Below are positions 19,301 through 26,345 of a stretch of DNA of 64,000 nt, piece after piece. Below the pieces are notes generated by a model. That model was not told where the DNA came from, ran no database searches, and worked only from the letters and a program-made list of their open reading frames with translations. The translations under genes were made by a program, and so were the position numbers. The first letter of the stretch is position 1; each line of letters opens with the position of its first letter. The stretch spans positions 1-64,000 of the forward strand of contig JADFDO010000003.1 in assembly GCA_018262855.1 (NCBI GenBank), in the 5' to 3' direction. This DNA is from Methanolinea sp. (GTDB lineage: Archaea; Halobacteriota; Methanomicrobia; Methanomicrobiales; Methanospirillaceae).

Positions 19301-20145
19301 CCTTCAGGGAATGGGAAATCGGTCGACTGGGTTGCACCGGTCACATAGGTGCTCCCTGCGCTGTCAACTGCAACCGCATACCCGCGGTCCTGCTGGCTTC
19401 CACCAAGGTAGGTTGAGAAATCAAGGTACGGGTCGATGATTAGCGGATATCGGGCGTCATAGGTTCCCAGTGAAAAGCCCACAAGGGAATCTCCGAGGAT
19501 CAAATATTCACAGCCAATGGGAACCTGGATGCCGTCAATAGCCTGGTAGCAGAACGGTGCTGCTTCCACAAGGGTTCCTGTTGCGGTCCTGACAAGAAGC
19601 GCACCTCCTTCATCACGGGAGAGGCTCTCCTGTCCAGAGTAGCGGAATACAACCTTCGCAGGGTCAACACCGGGAGCGAGCCGGATATCCCTCTTGAGGG
19701 CTCCATGAGTACCGTAGTAGATGATATCCACACCCGGGAGTATGTCTCCATATTTCACACTCCCGTAGGTCGGCACAGAGGAGACCCATTTCCCAGGATC
19801 GCTTCCCAGGAAGAAGTTCGCAGTCCCCTGCAGGAGGTCTTCTCCAACAACGCGTGCTCCGCCATCCTGTCCAACAATAGTTATCTCTACCGCGGAACCA
19901 GGCTCATTCTCTATGCCGGCTGCCGCACAGACCACCCCCTCGCGGGTAAAATAGATGCTGTGGCCTGCAGCATCCGCATGGTAAAGAACCTCTGCACTCT
20001 TCTGTCCCTGGTTCTCGATAAAGACCAGGGGGAGCCTGGCCATATCCACCCCGACCGCCGTATCGGCGACTGTCGGGGCCATGGTGAGTGCCAGGAGCAC
20101 TGCTACCATGATAAGGATAAATGAAATTCCTGACATTGATCTCAT
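16354..20145 (-). CDS. Giant secreted protein: beta-propeller, four PKD domains, cohesin-like module, dockerin
   Basis: About 1263 residues. A signal peptide is followed by an N-terminal domain (L-P-L-V-F-I-E-N-Q-G-Q), then seven SBBP-type repeats (S-T-Y-L-G-G ... G-Y-A-V-A-V-D-x-x-G ... Y-V-T-G-x-T ... F-P), fitting a seven-bladed propeller. Four PKD domains follow (W-x-W-x-F-G-D-G). A cohesin-like module near residues 1045-1180 shares G-L-x-G-Y and F-T-D-P-S with the neighbouring PEGA protein. The C-terminus is a dockerin with two calcium loops, D-I-N-G-N-G-R-I-D-F-D-D and D-Y-N-N-N-G-R-I-D-F-D-D. The start at 20145 has a G-G-A-A-G-G-T-G site; 20166 is also possible. It is probably a surface adhesion or matrix protein. 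Confidence 0.88.
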   Translation of the reverse strand: MRSMSGISFILIMVAVLLALTMAPTVADTAVGVDMARLPLVFIENQGQKSAEVLYHADAAGHSIYFTREGVVCAAAGIENEPGSAVEITIVGQDGGARVVGEDLLQGTANFFLGSDPGKWVSSVPTYGSVKYGDILPGVDIIYYGTHGALKRDIRLAPGVDPAKVVFRYSGQESLSRDEGGALLVRTATGTLVEAAPFCYQAIDGIQVPIGCEYLILGDSLVGFSLGTYDARYPLIIDPYLDFSTYLGGSQQDRGYAVAVDSAGSTYVTGATQSTDFPFPEGNPRYQMLNAGGLDVFVTKFEPDGTALNYSTYIGGYNDDSGQGIVVDASGNAIVTGYTISDNYPVLGAFQPTKHVAYPDSDVFVSVLDPTGTTLVCSSFLGGNMTDVGQAIDMNGSGNSVVITGYTGSWNFPTTAGAWDDELNGTFDVFISGISYGPGAMSLDFSTFLGGDGTDQGYGIALHPTTQEIYVTGLTRSWNFPTILPAFRQNISWNQDAFVTHLNSDASALNSSTYLGGIGEETGYGIDVDANGYIYVTGYTQATNNPYSGFPLKNPYQSNKLGIQDAFVTKFNPNGLSLNFSTFIGGNLVDEGTGIVVDETGSAFITGFTDSSNFPTAGPLYTNMDGFKYDAFVTRFLPNGTGLMYSTYLGGEYDDRAMGIARQGANVSVVGWTDSRDFPLKNPVQPTYRFAFDAFVARIVSIPPTANFTGEALGVTNYTLIKGLPPLLVNFTDLSTGNPTMWSWLFGDGGTSNLQHPSHTYSTGNWTVNLTVSNAEGSNSTGKYWYVQVGPPLIVNFSANMTDVPCTFCQGLAPLNVSFTDLTDDTPVAWNWSFGDGNHSIVQHPFNFTYNIPGLYNVSLNATNWYGSNSTTKYYMVEAGCVPDANFTANVTYGIAPLHVGFTDTSFAVPSVNTWNWSFGDGSANGTTKNPLHIFNARGNYTVNLTVTNFWGTDTESKTEYIRVGEVPVANFTADPRNLVESHIVNFTDHSTGYPNWWLWDLGDGYIDNKTSNLTFNHTYLNAGNFTIKLTVGNEFGTSSMTRDRYISVWGNAAVANLTFVPSTAIIPTNSTTAMKLILEEADRGLSGYNITIYFTDPSAADMVTFHPPSWVNPVYVINGTVPSSSIWMKVSDIDDVIHPGATNIDLALFNSTGKVPMSTTMNVTVSQIDTDTGDPVHTHVNPAPVTIVALLPFPGYSTPPTDPYHDGVYWDINGNGRIDFDDVILYFLYLEWIQANEPVSLFDYNNNGRIDFDDLYILFTMV

Positions 20146-20408
20146 GAGTTGCACCTTCCACCTCATTCCCAGACGCTATAGCAATGGTGAGGAGTCAATA
20201 CCCTGCCCCTAGGATGCCACGCAGTATCCACTCACTCTGCCAAAGCCCACGATCTAGTATCTGGTATGAAACCTGGAGTTCTGATCAGATTGTGGTAAAA
20301 AAACCCTCTATTTGAATGATGATAAATCTTTCCCCCAAAAAACCCAATTTTTGCGTATTTCGGCTTGAAAGGGCAAAATATTCTGTACCCGTTCTGTGGC
20401 AACGGACC

Positions 20409-20418
20409 TTATATAAGA
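20409..20418 (+). promoter_or_regulatory. TATA box
   Basis: CTTATATAAG lies about 27 bases before the GTG at 20441, the spacing expected for a leaderless transcript starting at that GTG. This supports the upstream frame of the following small gene as its true beginning. The 20167-20408 stretch otherwise shows only A/T-rich sequence that probably includes the promoter of the large secreted protein. Confidence 0.5.
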
Positions 20419-20440
20419 TAGGCACCAACACGCCGTTGCC

Positions 20441-20787
20441 GTGCCAAGGGAACTTTCCGAGCGGGACCTGCTGCTCCTGAAAAAATGGCTCCAGAATGCG
20501 AGGAGATTACCTGCACCGGGTCCGGTCTTCACTTCAGGTCCCTGATCCCTCCGATCTCCAACCATCTTTCTTCTGATCCCGCAGATTTCGATTACAGGAT
20601 CAGTTCTCTTTCGAGGGAGGATCTCGAATCTCTCCTTGGGTTAATCCGGGATAGGAGCGAGAGTCTTGGCTGCATACCTTTTGCCCACATAAGCATCCTG
20701 ATCGACCATATCGGACGCGAGATTGGTCTCGGGGGAGCAGCCGAAGTGCTTGAGATATACGAGATAAGCCGTCGCTGTGATGAATGA
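20441..20787 (+). pseudogene. Small gene of unknown function, apparently frameshifted
   Basis: The leaderless GTG at 20441 opens a frame of 34 residues (L-S-E-R-D-L-L-L-L-K-K-W-L-Q-N-A) that stops at 20543-20545. The overlapping frame from ATG 20485 continues to 20787, and its second part reads well as protein (I-S-S-L-S-R-E-D-L-E-S-L-L-G-L-I). Joined near 20530-20545, they give a helical protein of about 115 residues, which makes more sense than either frame alone. I do not recognise the family. A sequencing error, a true mutation or programmed frameshifting could each explain it; alternatively, only the 100-residue ORF from 20485 is real. Confidence 0.45.
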
Positions 20788-20857
20788 AATTGTATGGATG
20801 GATGCGCAGTATTGCCCGGTTGGCATGATTTTTATTGTCCTTTTTCAAAAATTCACG

Positions 20858-20868
20858 ATATATTTAAG
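20858..20868 (+). promoter_or_regulatory. TATA box of the DUF350 gene
   Basis: ATATATTTAAG lies about 50 bases before the ATG at 20916. It gives a leader of roughly 25-30 bases ending in a G-A-G-G-T-G-A ribosome site. Confidence 0.45.
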
Positions 20869-20915
20869 TATTGTATACCCCCACCTATGACAAACCAAAT
20901 TGAGGTGAAAGTCAC

Positions 20916-21416
20916 ATGTTGTGGGCAAATGCTATAATTGGGATCATACAGTTGATCGTCGCCATCATCCTGGCAGTGGTCGCTCTGTATATCGGGTATT
21001 CCGTGCTCTCAAAGATCACGAAGGGAATTGATGAAGAGAAAGAACTTGCAAAGGGCAACACCGCCGTCGGCGTTATCATCGCGTCTGTCTTCATTGCGAT
21101 TGCCGTGGTAGTGCAGTCGGGAGTCTCAGGGATATCCCTTGGTATTTCGAAGGCTCTCGCAGTGGGGTTCTCATCCTTTGACGGACTGGTCGCGATCGGA
21201 GGAGCGTTCCTCCAGCTTGTCCTCGGGATTCTCCTGGCCGTAGGTGCCATCTACCTTGCCCTGAATATCCTTGATCGGCTCACTAAGGGAGTGAGCGAGT
21301 TCGAGGAGATCAGGAAGGGAAATGTGGCCGTTGCCCTTGAGATGGCAGGGGTCATCATCGCAACCGCGGTGATCATCCAGTCCGGTGTGATGGGAATCAC
21401 CGCAGCCCTCATCTGA
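20916..21416 (+). CDS. Tandem DUF350 membrane protein
   Basis: A 166-residue protein made of two copies of the DUF350 unit (residues about 5-75 and 90-160). Each has two membrane helices around a polar loop: K-G-I-D-E-E-K-E-L-A-K-G-N-T-A-V-G in the first copy and K-G-V-S-E-F-E-E-I-R-K-G-N-V-A-V-A in the second. Single DUF350 proteins are common in bacteria; the function is unknown. It stands alone, with its own TATA box and a T7 run at 21422-21428 that probably ends transcription. Confidence 0.85.
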   Translation: MLWANAIIGIIQLIVAIILAVVALYIGYSVLSKITKGIDEEKELAKGNTAVGVIIASVFIAIAVVVQSGVSGISLGISKALAVGFSSFDGLVAIGGAFLQLVLGILLAVGAIYLALNILDRLTKGVSEFEEIRKGNVAVALEMAGVIIATAVIIQSGVMGITAALI

Positions 21417-21564
21417 TCATCTTTTTTTAACGCCGGATTATACCAGCCTGCAATACCGGGATCGGGAAACCTCCTGGTTGTAAATCGCATGCTGTGCAAA
21501 TGACAATCAGTCTTTCATTGCAGCATGAAAACAGGGAATTGGGTAATTTGAAGAAGAGAGAAGT

Positions 21565-23079
21565 TCAGGATTCCTGAGATTCCTGCCTGTCGGTCCCCGC
21601 CTCTGGTTTCATCGAGGGGAAGAGGATGACCTCCTTGATGGAGTTCTTGTTCGTGAGGAGCATGACAAGGCGATCGATCCCGAGACCCACCCCTCCGGTA
21701 GGCGGCATCCCGTATCCCAGTGCATTGATGAAGTCATAGTCGATCATCTGGGCTTCCATGTCGCCGGCTCTCCTCTTTGCGTCTTGGCGTTCGAACCTCT
21801 CCATCTGGTCGACGGGATCATTCAGCTCTGAAAAGCCGTTTGCGATCTCCATTCCGCAGATGAAGAGCTCGAACCTCTCGGTGAATCCTTCGCGTGTACG
21901 GTGTTTCTTCGCGAGCGGGGAGTTCTCGATGGGGAAATCGTAAATGAATGTCGGCTGGACGAGCTGGTCCTCGACAAGACCCTCGAAGAGCAGCACAAGG
22001 AGTTCACGCTGGTTTGTGGCCTTCTCCCAGTCCTCGATCTTCTTCTCCTGCGCAATCGTCCGGAGTTCGTCCCAGGAATATTCCCAGATATCAATACCTG
22101 CAAGTTCCTTCACCGCCATGTCCATGCTCATCTTCTTCCATGGCGGAGTGAAATCAAGCCCGGTCTCGTCAAACGTCAGCGTGAAGGACCCGTGGATCTC
22201 GTGCACCAGGGTGCTGATGATCCCTTCGGTGAGCGCCATCATGTCCCTGTAGTCCCGGTACGCCTCGTAGATCTCCACCATGGAGAACTCGGGGTTGTGG
22301 TGGGTGTCGATATCCTCGTTCCGGAAGTTCCTGGCCAGTTCGAAGACCTTCTCAAAGCCCCCTACGACAAGCCGCTTGAGATAGAGCTCGGGTGCGATCC
22401 GCATGAAGAGGTTCTGCTGGAGGTAATGATGGAACGTGGTGAAAGGCCTTGCATTGGCGCCGCCGTAGATGGGCTGAAGGATGGGTGTCTCGAACTCGAG
22501 AAATCCACGATCTGTGAGATAACTCCGGATCAGGGAGATGATGCGGCTCCTTGTCCTGAAGGTCTCGCGAATATCCTCGTTCATGATGAGATCCACGTAC
22601 CGCTGGCGGTACCGTTTCTCCACGTCCTTCAGACCGTGGAACTTCTCGGGGAGTGGGCACAGCGCCTTCGTCAGGAGTGTTATCTCGTCAACCCACAGAG
22701 TGATCTCTCCCACCTTGGTGCGGAACACATGACCACGCACGCCAATGATATCACCCCGTTCGATTGCCCGGAGGAAGAAATTGAATGCCTCTTCCCCCAC
22801 GTCATTCTTCCGGATATAGAGCTGGATACGGCCGCTTCCGTCCTGGAGATCGGCAAAGACTGTCTTTCCGTGATTCCTTATTGTATACAGGCGGCCGGCA
22901 GTGCATACTCTCTCCTCGCTCTTTTCATGCCCGGCCCCGGCATGCCTCTCCCTGATTGCACTGATATCCTCTCTCCCTTCGAACTCCGGAGGGTAAAAGG
23001 GGACACCTGATGCACGCACTTCCTCTCTCTTCTCAAGCCTCTGCTGGTCGAATGCAACGTCGTTCTGCCTGTTCTCCAT
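21565..23079 (-). CDS. lysS: Lysyl-tRNA synthetase, class II
   Basis: A 504-residue enzyme. The N-terminal OB-fold anticodon-binding domain covers about residues 50-150. The class II core follows with motif 1 near R-S-R-I-I-S-L-I-R, motif 2 (F-R-N-E-D-I-D-T-H-H-N-P-E-F) and motif 3 (G-x-G-x-G-I-D-R-L-V-M-L-L-T). It charges tRNA-Lys. The ATG at 23079 follows A-A-G-G-A-G-A-G at good spacing; an upstream ATG at 23106 is less likely. Many archaea carry a class I enzyme instead, so the class II form is informative. No linked gene of related function. Confidence 0.95.
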   Translation of the reverse strand: MENRQNDVAFDQQRLEKREEVRASGVPFYPPEFEGREDISAIRERHAGAGHEKSEERVCTAGRLYTIRNHGKTVFADLQDGSGRIQLYIRKNDVGEEAFNFFLRAIERGDIIGVRGHVFRTKVGEITLWVDEITLLTKALCPLPEKFHGLKDVEKRYRQRYVDLIMNEDIRETFRTRSRIISLIRSYLTDRGFLEFETPILQPIYGGANARPFTTFHHYLQQNLFMRIAPELYLKRLVVGGFEKVFELARNFRNEDIDTHHNPEFSMVEIYEAYRDYRDMMALTEGIISTLVHEIHGSFTLTFDETGLDFTPPWKKMSMDMAVKELAGIDIWEYSWDELRTIAQEKKIEDWEKATNQRELLVLLFEGLVEDQLVQPTFIYDFPIENSPLAKKHRTREGFTERFELFICGMEIANGFSELNDPVDQMERFERQDAKRRAGDMEAQMIDYDFINALGYGMPPTGGVGLGIDRLVMLLTNKNSIKEVILFPSMKPEAGTDRQESQES

Positions 23080-23297
23080 GATCTCTCCTTTTCTCAACCG
23101 ACACACTAAGGACTCATCCGGGCAGTGTGGAAGAGGAGCCTTTCGGCTCTTTCTCCATGCAGGCTCCCGAAAGGACAGCCTGCAGGATTTGTTCCCTTAT
23201 AAAATTCGCATGGAAGATGATAATGTTTGTACGTTTCCTGGGAATGCCCGGCAGGAACAGGTCTCTCAACCAGCAAGTACCGGACCGACAGGACTGC

Positions 23298-23615
23298 TTA
23301 TGTGGAATTTTTCCTGATTATTTCATCGAGTGCCTCGAAGATCATCTCCTTTACTCCTTCCCTCTCCCCTGATAATGCTCTCCTGAGGGGCTGAAGAGCA
23401 CGGATATCCCCCATGTATCCAAGTGCCCAGGCTGCTTTCTGGCGAACCCGCCAGTCATCGTCATCCAGTGCCTTGATAATCGGATCTACAGAGGCCCCAT
23501 CTCCATCCCGGGCTAGTGCCTCGATCGCTTTCCATCGTGTCGAAGGGTCGGGATCATCAAGAAGACCCATGTAATACGCACGCCGATCATCCTCCCGGGA
23601 GCGTTCCGCATCCAT
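23298..23615 (-). CDS. Small HEAT-repeat protein
   Basis: A 105-residue helical protein with three HEAT/PBS-lyase-like repeats: D-P-S-T-R-W-K-A-I-E-A-L, D-D-W-R-V-R-Q-K-A-A-W-A-L-G-Y and a third, more diverged copy. Such repeats bind other proteins; partners are unknown. It lies 218 bases upstream of lysS on the same strand. Confidence 0.75.
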   Translation of the reverse strand: MDAERSREDDRRAYYMGLLDDPDPSTRWKAIEALARDGDGASVDPIIKALDDDDWRVRQKAAWALGYMGDIRALQPLRRALSGEREGVKEMIFEALDEIIRKNST

Positions 23616-23790
23616 ACCGTTGAAAGGGAATGCAAATCACAAAAAAGATTCCTGACGGGAACGCTGCGATCCTCCCGCTTGGTGCACGTATGCCGTATGG
23701 TTCCAGCATGATCATTTCCTGTGCAGCTGGTTGTTCCTGGAAGTATCTTCCGGAGCACCAGCACCGGAATTTTCTGCATTCCCCGCAGAA

Positions 23791-23800
23791 CTATATAAAA
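23791..23800 (+). promoter_or_regulatory. TATA box of the flavoprotein/ABC exporter operon
   Basis: CTATATAAAA lies 35-44 bases before the ATG at 23835, giving a leader of about 15 bases with an A-G-A-G-G ribosome site. It probably drives the three genes to 26256. The 23616-23790 stretch holds nothing else that I recognise. Confidence 0.5.
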
Positions 23801-23834
23801 TGCCCACACAGACTCAATAAAGAGGTTTTTTTAC

Positions 23835-24398
23835 ATGAGAGTCGTGCTTCTCTCCGGGAGTCCGCGGCCTGAAGGGAATACCTTCCAGGTGGTCGAGGAG
23901 TGTGCGAGCGTGATCAGGGAGCAGGGTCTCGACGCAGAGGTGATATCCCTTGCAGGAATGAAGATCGAATCCTGTACTGCCTGCCGCCGCTGCGCAAAAG
24001 AGGGCAACTGCGTGCTCGATGACGGCCTGGCGGGGATCATCGACCGCATCAGGGATGCAGAGGGGTTTATCGTCGCATCCCCTGTCTACTTCGGGACTGC
24101 CCGGGGGGATGTCATGGCGGCGCTCCAGAGGAACGGCATGGTATCGATGTCCACCAGCAGGTTTCTCTCCTGGAAGGTGGGCGGCCCCATAGCGGTCGCA
24201 CGGAGGGGCGGGCACACCGCCGCGATCCAGGAGATGCTGATGTTCTTCTTCATCAACAACATGATCGTGCCGGGCTCTACCTACTGGAACATGCTCTTCG
24301 GGAAAGAGCCCGGCGAGGTCTGGAAGGACGTGGAGGGAATCACCACGGTCAGGCTTTTTTCAGAGAACGTTGCACGATTGATCAGGAAGATTGCCTGA
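23835..24398 (+). CDS. Iron-sulfur flavoprotein / NAD(P)H-dependent FMN reductase family
   Basis: A 187-residue flavodoxin-fold protein. The N-terminal G-S-P-R-P-E-G-N-T binds the FMN phosphate. The compact motif C-T-A-C-R-R-C-A-K-E-G-N-C (residues about 50-62) is that of Isf-type [4Fe-4S] flavoproteins, which shuttle electrons in methanogens. S-P-V-Y-F-G-T-A follows as the second flavin loop. It is followed at 33 bases by an ABC exporter, with which it may be co-transcribed; a functional link is not evident. Three related proteins lie at 56470, 58794 and 59411. Confidence 0.85.
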   Translation: MRVVLLSGSPRPEGNTFQVVEECASVIREQGLDAEVISLAGMKIESCTACRRCAKEGNCVLDDGLAGIIDRIRDAEGFIVASPVYFGTARGDVMAALQRNGMVSMSTSRFLSWKVGGPIAVARRGGHTAAIQEMLMFFFINNMIVPGSTYWNMLFGKEPGEVWKDVEGITTVRLFSENVARLIRKIA

Positions 24399-24430
24399 AG
24401 AGGAATTGCAGAGTATGCGGGAGAACCAAC

Positions 24431-25417
24431 GTGGTTGATTCGATCATTGAAGTCTCCGGTCTTGTGCACTCTTACGGGGACTTCGAGGCAGTCAAAGGCA
24501 TCAGTTTCTCTGTTGAGGCCGGGGAGATCTTCTCGTTCCTGGGACCAAACGGTGCGGGGAAGAGCACCGCGATCAATGTCCTCACCACCCTCCTCCCGGT
24601 CCAGCAGGGTTCCGCCAGGGTCGCAGGATTTGATGTCGCGTCTGAACCGGCAAAGGTCAGGAGTTCGATCGGGATCGTCTTCCAGGAGGTAACCCTTGAC
24701 CGTGACATGACCTGCTGGGAGATACTGGAATTCCACGGGTCACTCTACCGCATGCCCAAAAAAGAGCGGAGAGCACGGATTGACGAACTCCTGGAGCTTG
24801 TCGAGCTCGAGGGGAAGAGGGATACCCTCACGAAACACCTTTCGGGAGGGATGAAGCGGAGGCTGGAGATCGCCCGAGGACTGATGACACGCCCGAAGGT
24901 CCTCTTCCTTGACGAACCAACCATCGGCCTTGACCCGCAGACCAGGAGACGCATGTGGGACTACATTAAGTCCGTAAACGAAGAGGGGACCACCATCTTC
25001 CTGACCACCCACTACATGGACGAGGCAGATCAGCTCAGCAACAGGGTCAGCATCATCGATCATGGGCAGATCATTGCAACAGGACCTGCATGGGAGCTCA
25101 AGAATATGCTTGGAGCTGACCTTATATTCCTGGAGACGAGCAATGATGCCGCCGCACGCGACCTTCTGCGTAAAATGCATGAAGTAACAGGCATACAGGA
25201 AAAAAAGGCGGGATTCATCGTCAGAATCAGCCAGGATGGCACGCATCTCCTGCCAGGGGTCATGGATGAACTCAGGAATTCCGGGATACAGATTCGCACG
25301 GTCAACCTCAAAAAACCGTCGATGGACGATGTTTTCGTGCATTTCACAGGAAGGGATTTGCGGGATGAGGGGCAGGAGCACGCTCCTGCAGCCCTATCGC
25401 GGGCATTGAGGCGGTGA
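24431..25417 (+). CDS. ABC transporter ATP-binding protein, DrrA-like
   Basis: A 328-residue nucleotide-binding subunit: Walker A G-P-N-G-A-G-K-S-T near residue 39, Q-loop (F-Q-E-V-T), signature L-S-G-G-M-K-R-R-L near residue 140, Walker B V-L-F-L-D-E-P near residue 160 and an H-loop (T-T-H-Y-M). The last 100 residues are the C-terminal domain of DrrA-type exporters of drugs or lipids. The start is a GTG at 24431. The permease gene overlaps its stop. Confidence 0.9.
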   Translation: MVDSIIEVSGLVHSYGDFEAVKGISFSVEAGEIFSFLGPNGAGKSTAINVLTTLLPVQQGSARVAGFDVASEPAKVRSSIGIVFQEVTLDRDMTCWEILEFHGSLYRMPKKERRARIDELLELVELEGKRDTLTKHLSGGMKRRLEIARGLMTRPKVLFLDEPTIGLDPQTRRRMWDYIKSVNEEGTTIFLTTHYMDEADQLSNRVSIIDHGQIIATGPAWELKNMLGADLIFLETSNDAAARDLLRKMHEVTGIQEKKAGFIVRISQDGTHLLPGVMDELRNSGIQIRTVNLKKPSMDDVFVHFTGRDLRDEGQEHAPAALSRALRR

Positions 25418-26256
25418 CCATGCATCCAGGATTCCTCACCATCTACTGGAGGGATATGATCCGTTTCGTACGGTTCCGGACCCTTCTCTTCTCATCCCTT
25501 GTACAGCCCGCGCTCTGGATGGCATTCTTCGGGATCGCCATGTCGGCAAACTTCACCCGGCTCACTTCAGACGTCCCGCCGGTCCCAGGGATACCAAATG
25601 TCGGGTACCTGACGTTCATGGCCGCCGGCGTCATCGCCATGACGACGCTTTTTACGAGCCTCTTTGGAGGGATGACACTCCTCTTTGACAAGAACTGGGG
25701 CCTGCTCAGGGAAGTGATGGCAAGCCCTCTCCCGAGAGACCACATCATCTTTGGCATTGCACTCTCGGGAATGACCAAGTCCTACATCCAGGCAACCATC
25801 ATCATGGTCTTCGGGATCTTCATAGGTGCAGAATTTTTTCAGGGATTCGGTCCGCTGGAGATCGTATTCTCGATCCTCGGGATCCTCCTGTTCGTCGGGA
25901 TCTTCTCGCTCGGGTTCCTCTTCCTCTCGGCAGCGATTGCCATCTCGCTCGACAGCCCCGAAGGGATGCAGGGGATCATGACGCTCCTTACAATGCCGAT
26001 CTTTTTTGCGAGCAATGCCCTTTACCCGGTGAATGCATTCCCCCCGGCCCTGCAGGCGGTCTCAATGGGAAATCCCTTGACTCACCTTGTGAACGGCATA
26101 CGCTATTTCGCGATCGGGGACGACTTCCAGGCTATCGGGATCGTTTATTCGACGACTGTCACCGAATTGCTCGTCTCCCTTTCAGTCCTTCTTGTCTTTG
26201 CGATCGCAATGTTCGCGCTGGCATGGTGGAGGTTCCAGAAAGCCGTGGTCACATGA
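25414..26256 (+). CDS. ABC-2 type transporter permease
   Basis: A 280-residue membrane protein with six predicted helices and the ABC-2 fold. G-M-T-L-L-F-D-K-N-W-G-L-L-R-E-V-M-A-S-P is the cytoplasmic coupling loop typical of the DrrB/NodJ type. It overlaps the ATPase stop by four bases (GTGA); the ATG at 25420 is the alternative start. With the preceding gene it forms a complete exporter; the substrate cannot be told. Confidence 0.9.
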   Translation: MTMHPGFLTIYWRDMIRFVRFRTLLFSSLVQPALWMAFFGIAMSANFTRLTSDVPPVPGIPNVGYLTFMAAGVIAMTTLFTSLFGGMTLLFDKNWGLLREVMASPLPRDHIIFGIALSGMTKSYIQATIIMVFGIFIGAEFFQGFGPLEIVFSILGILLFVGIFSLGFLFLSAAIAISLDSPEGMQGIMTLLTMPIFFASNALYPVNAFPPALQAVSMGNPLTHLVNGIRYFAIGDDFQAIGIVYSTTVTELLVSLSVLLVFAIAMFALAWWRFQKAVVT

Positions 26257-26293
26257 AATAGCTGGACCATTTTCATCCAAAACTTAAAATTCC

Positions 26294-26301
26294 TTTTTTT
26301 T
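26294..26301 (+). terminator. Oligo-T terminator of the ABC exporter operon
   Basis: Eight T in a row lie 38 bases after the permease stop, in the gap before the convergent helicase gene. Confidence 0.5.
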
Positions 26302-26345
26302 CATTATGCATGAACAAGGACGCATACACCAAGGGGCGGGTGCAA

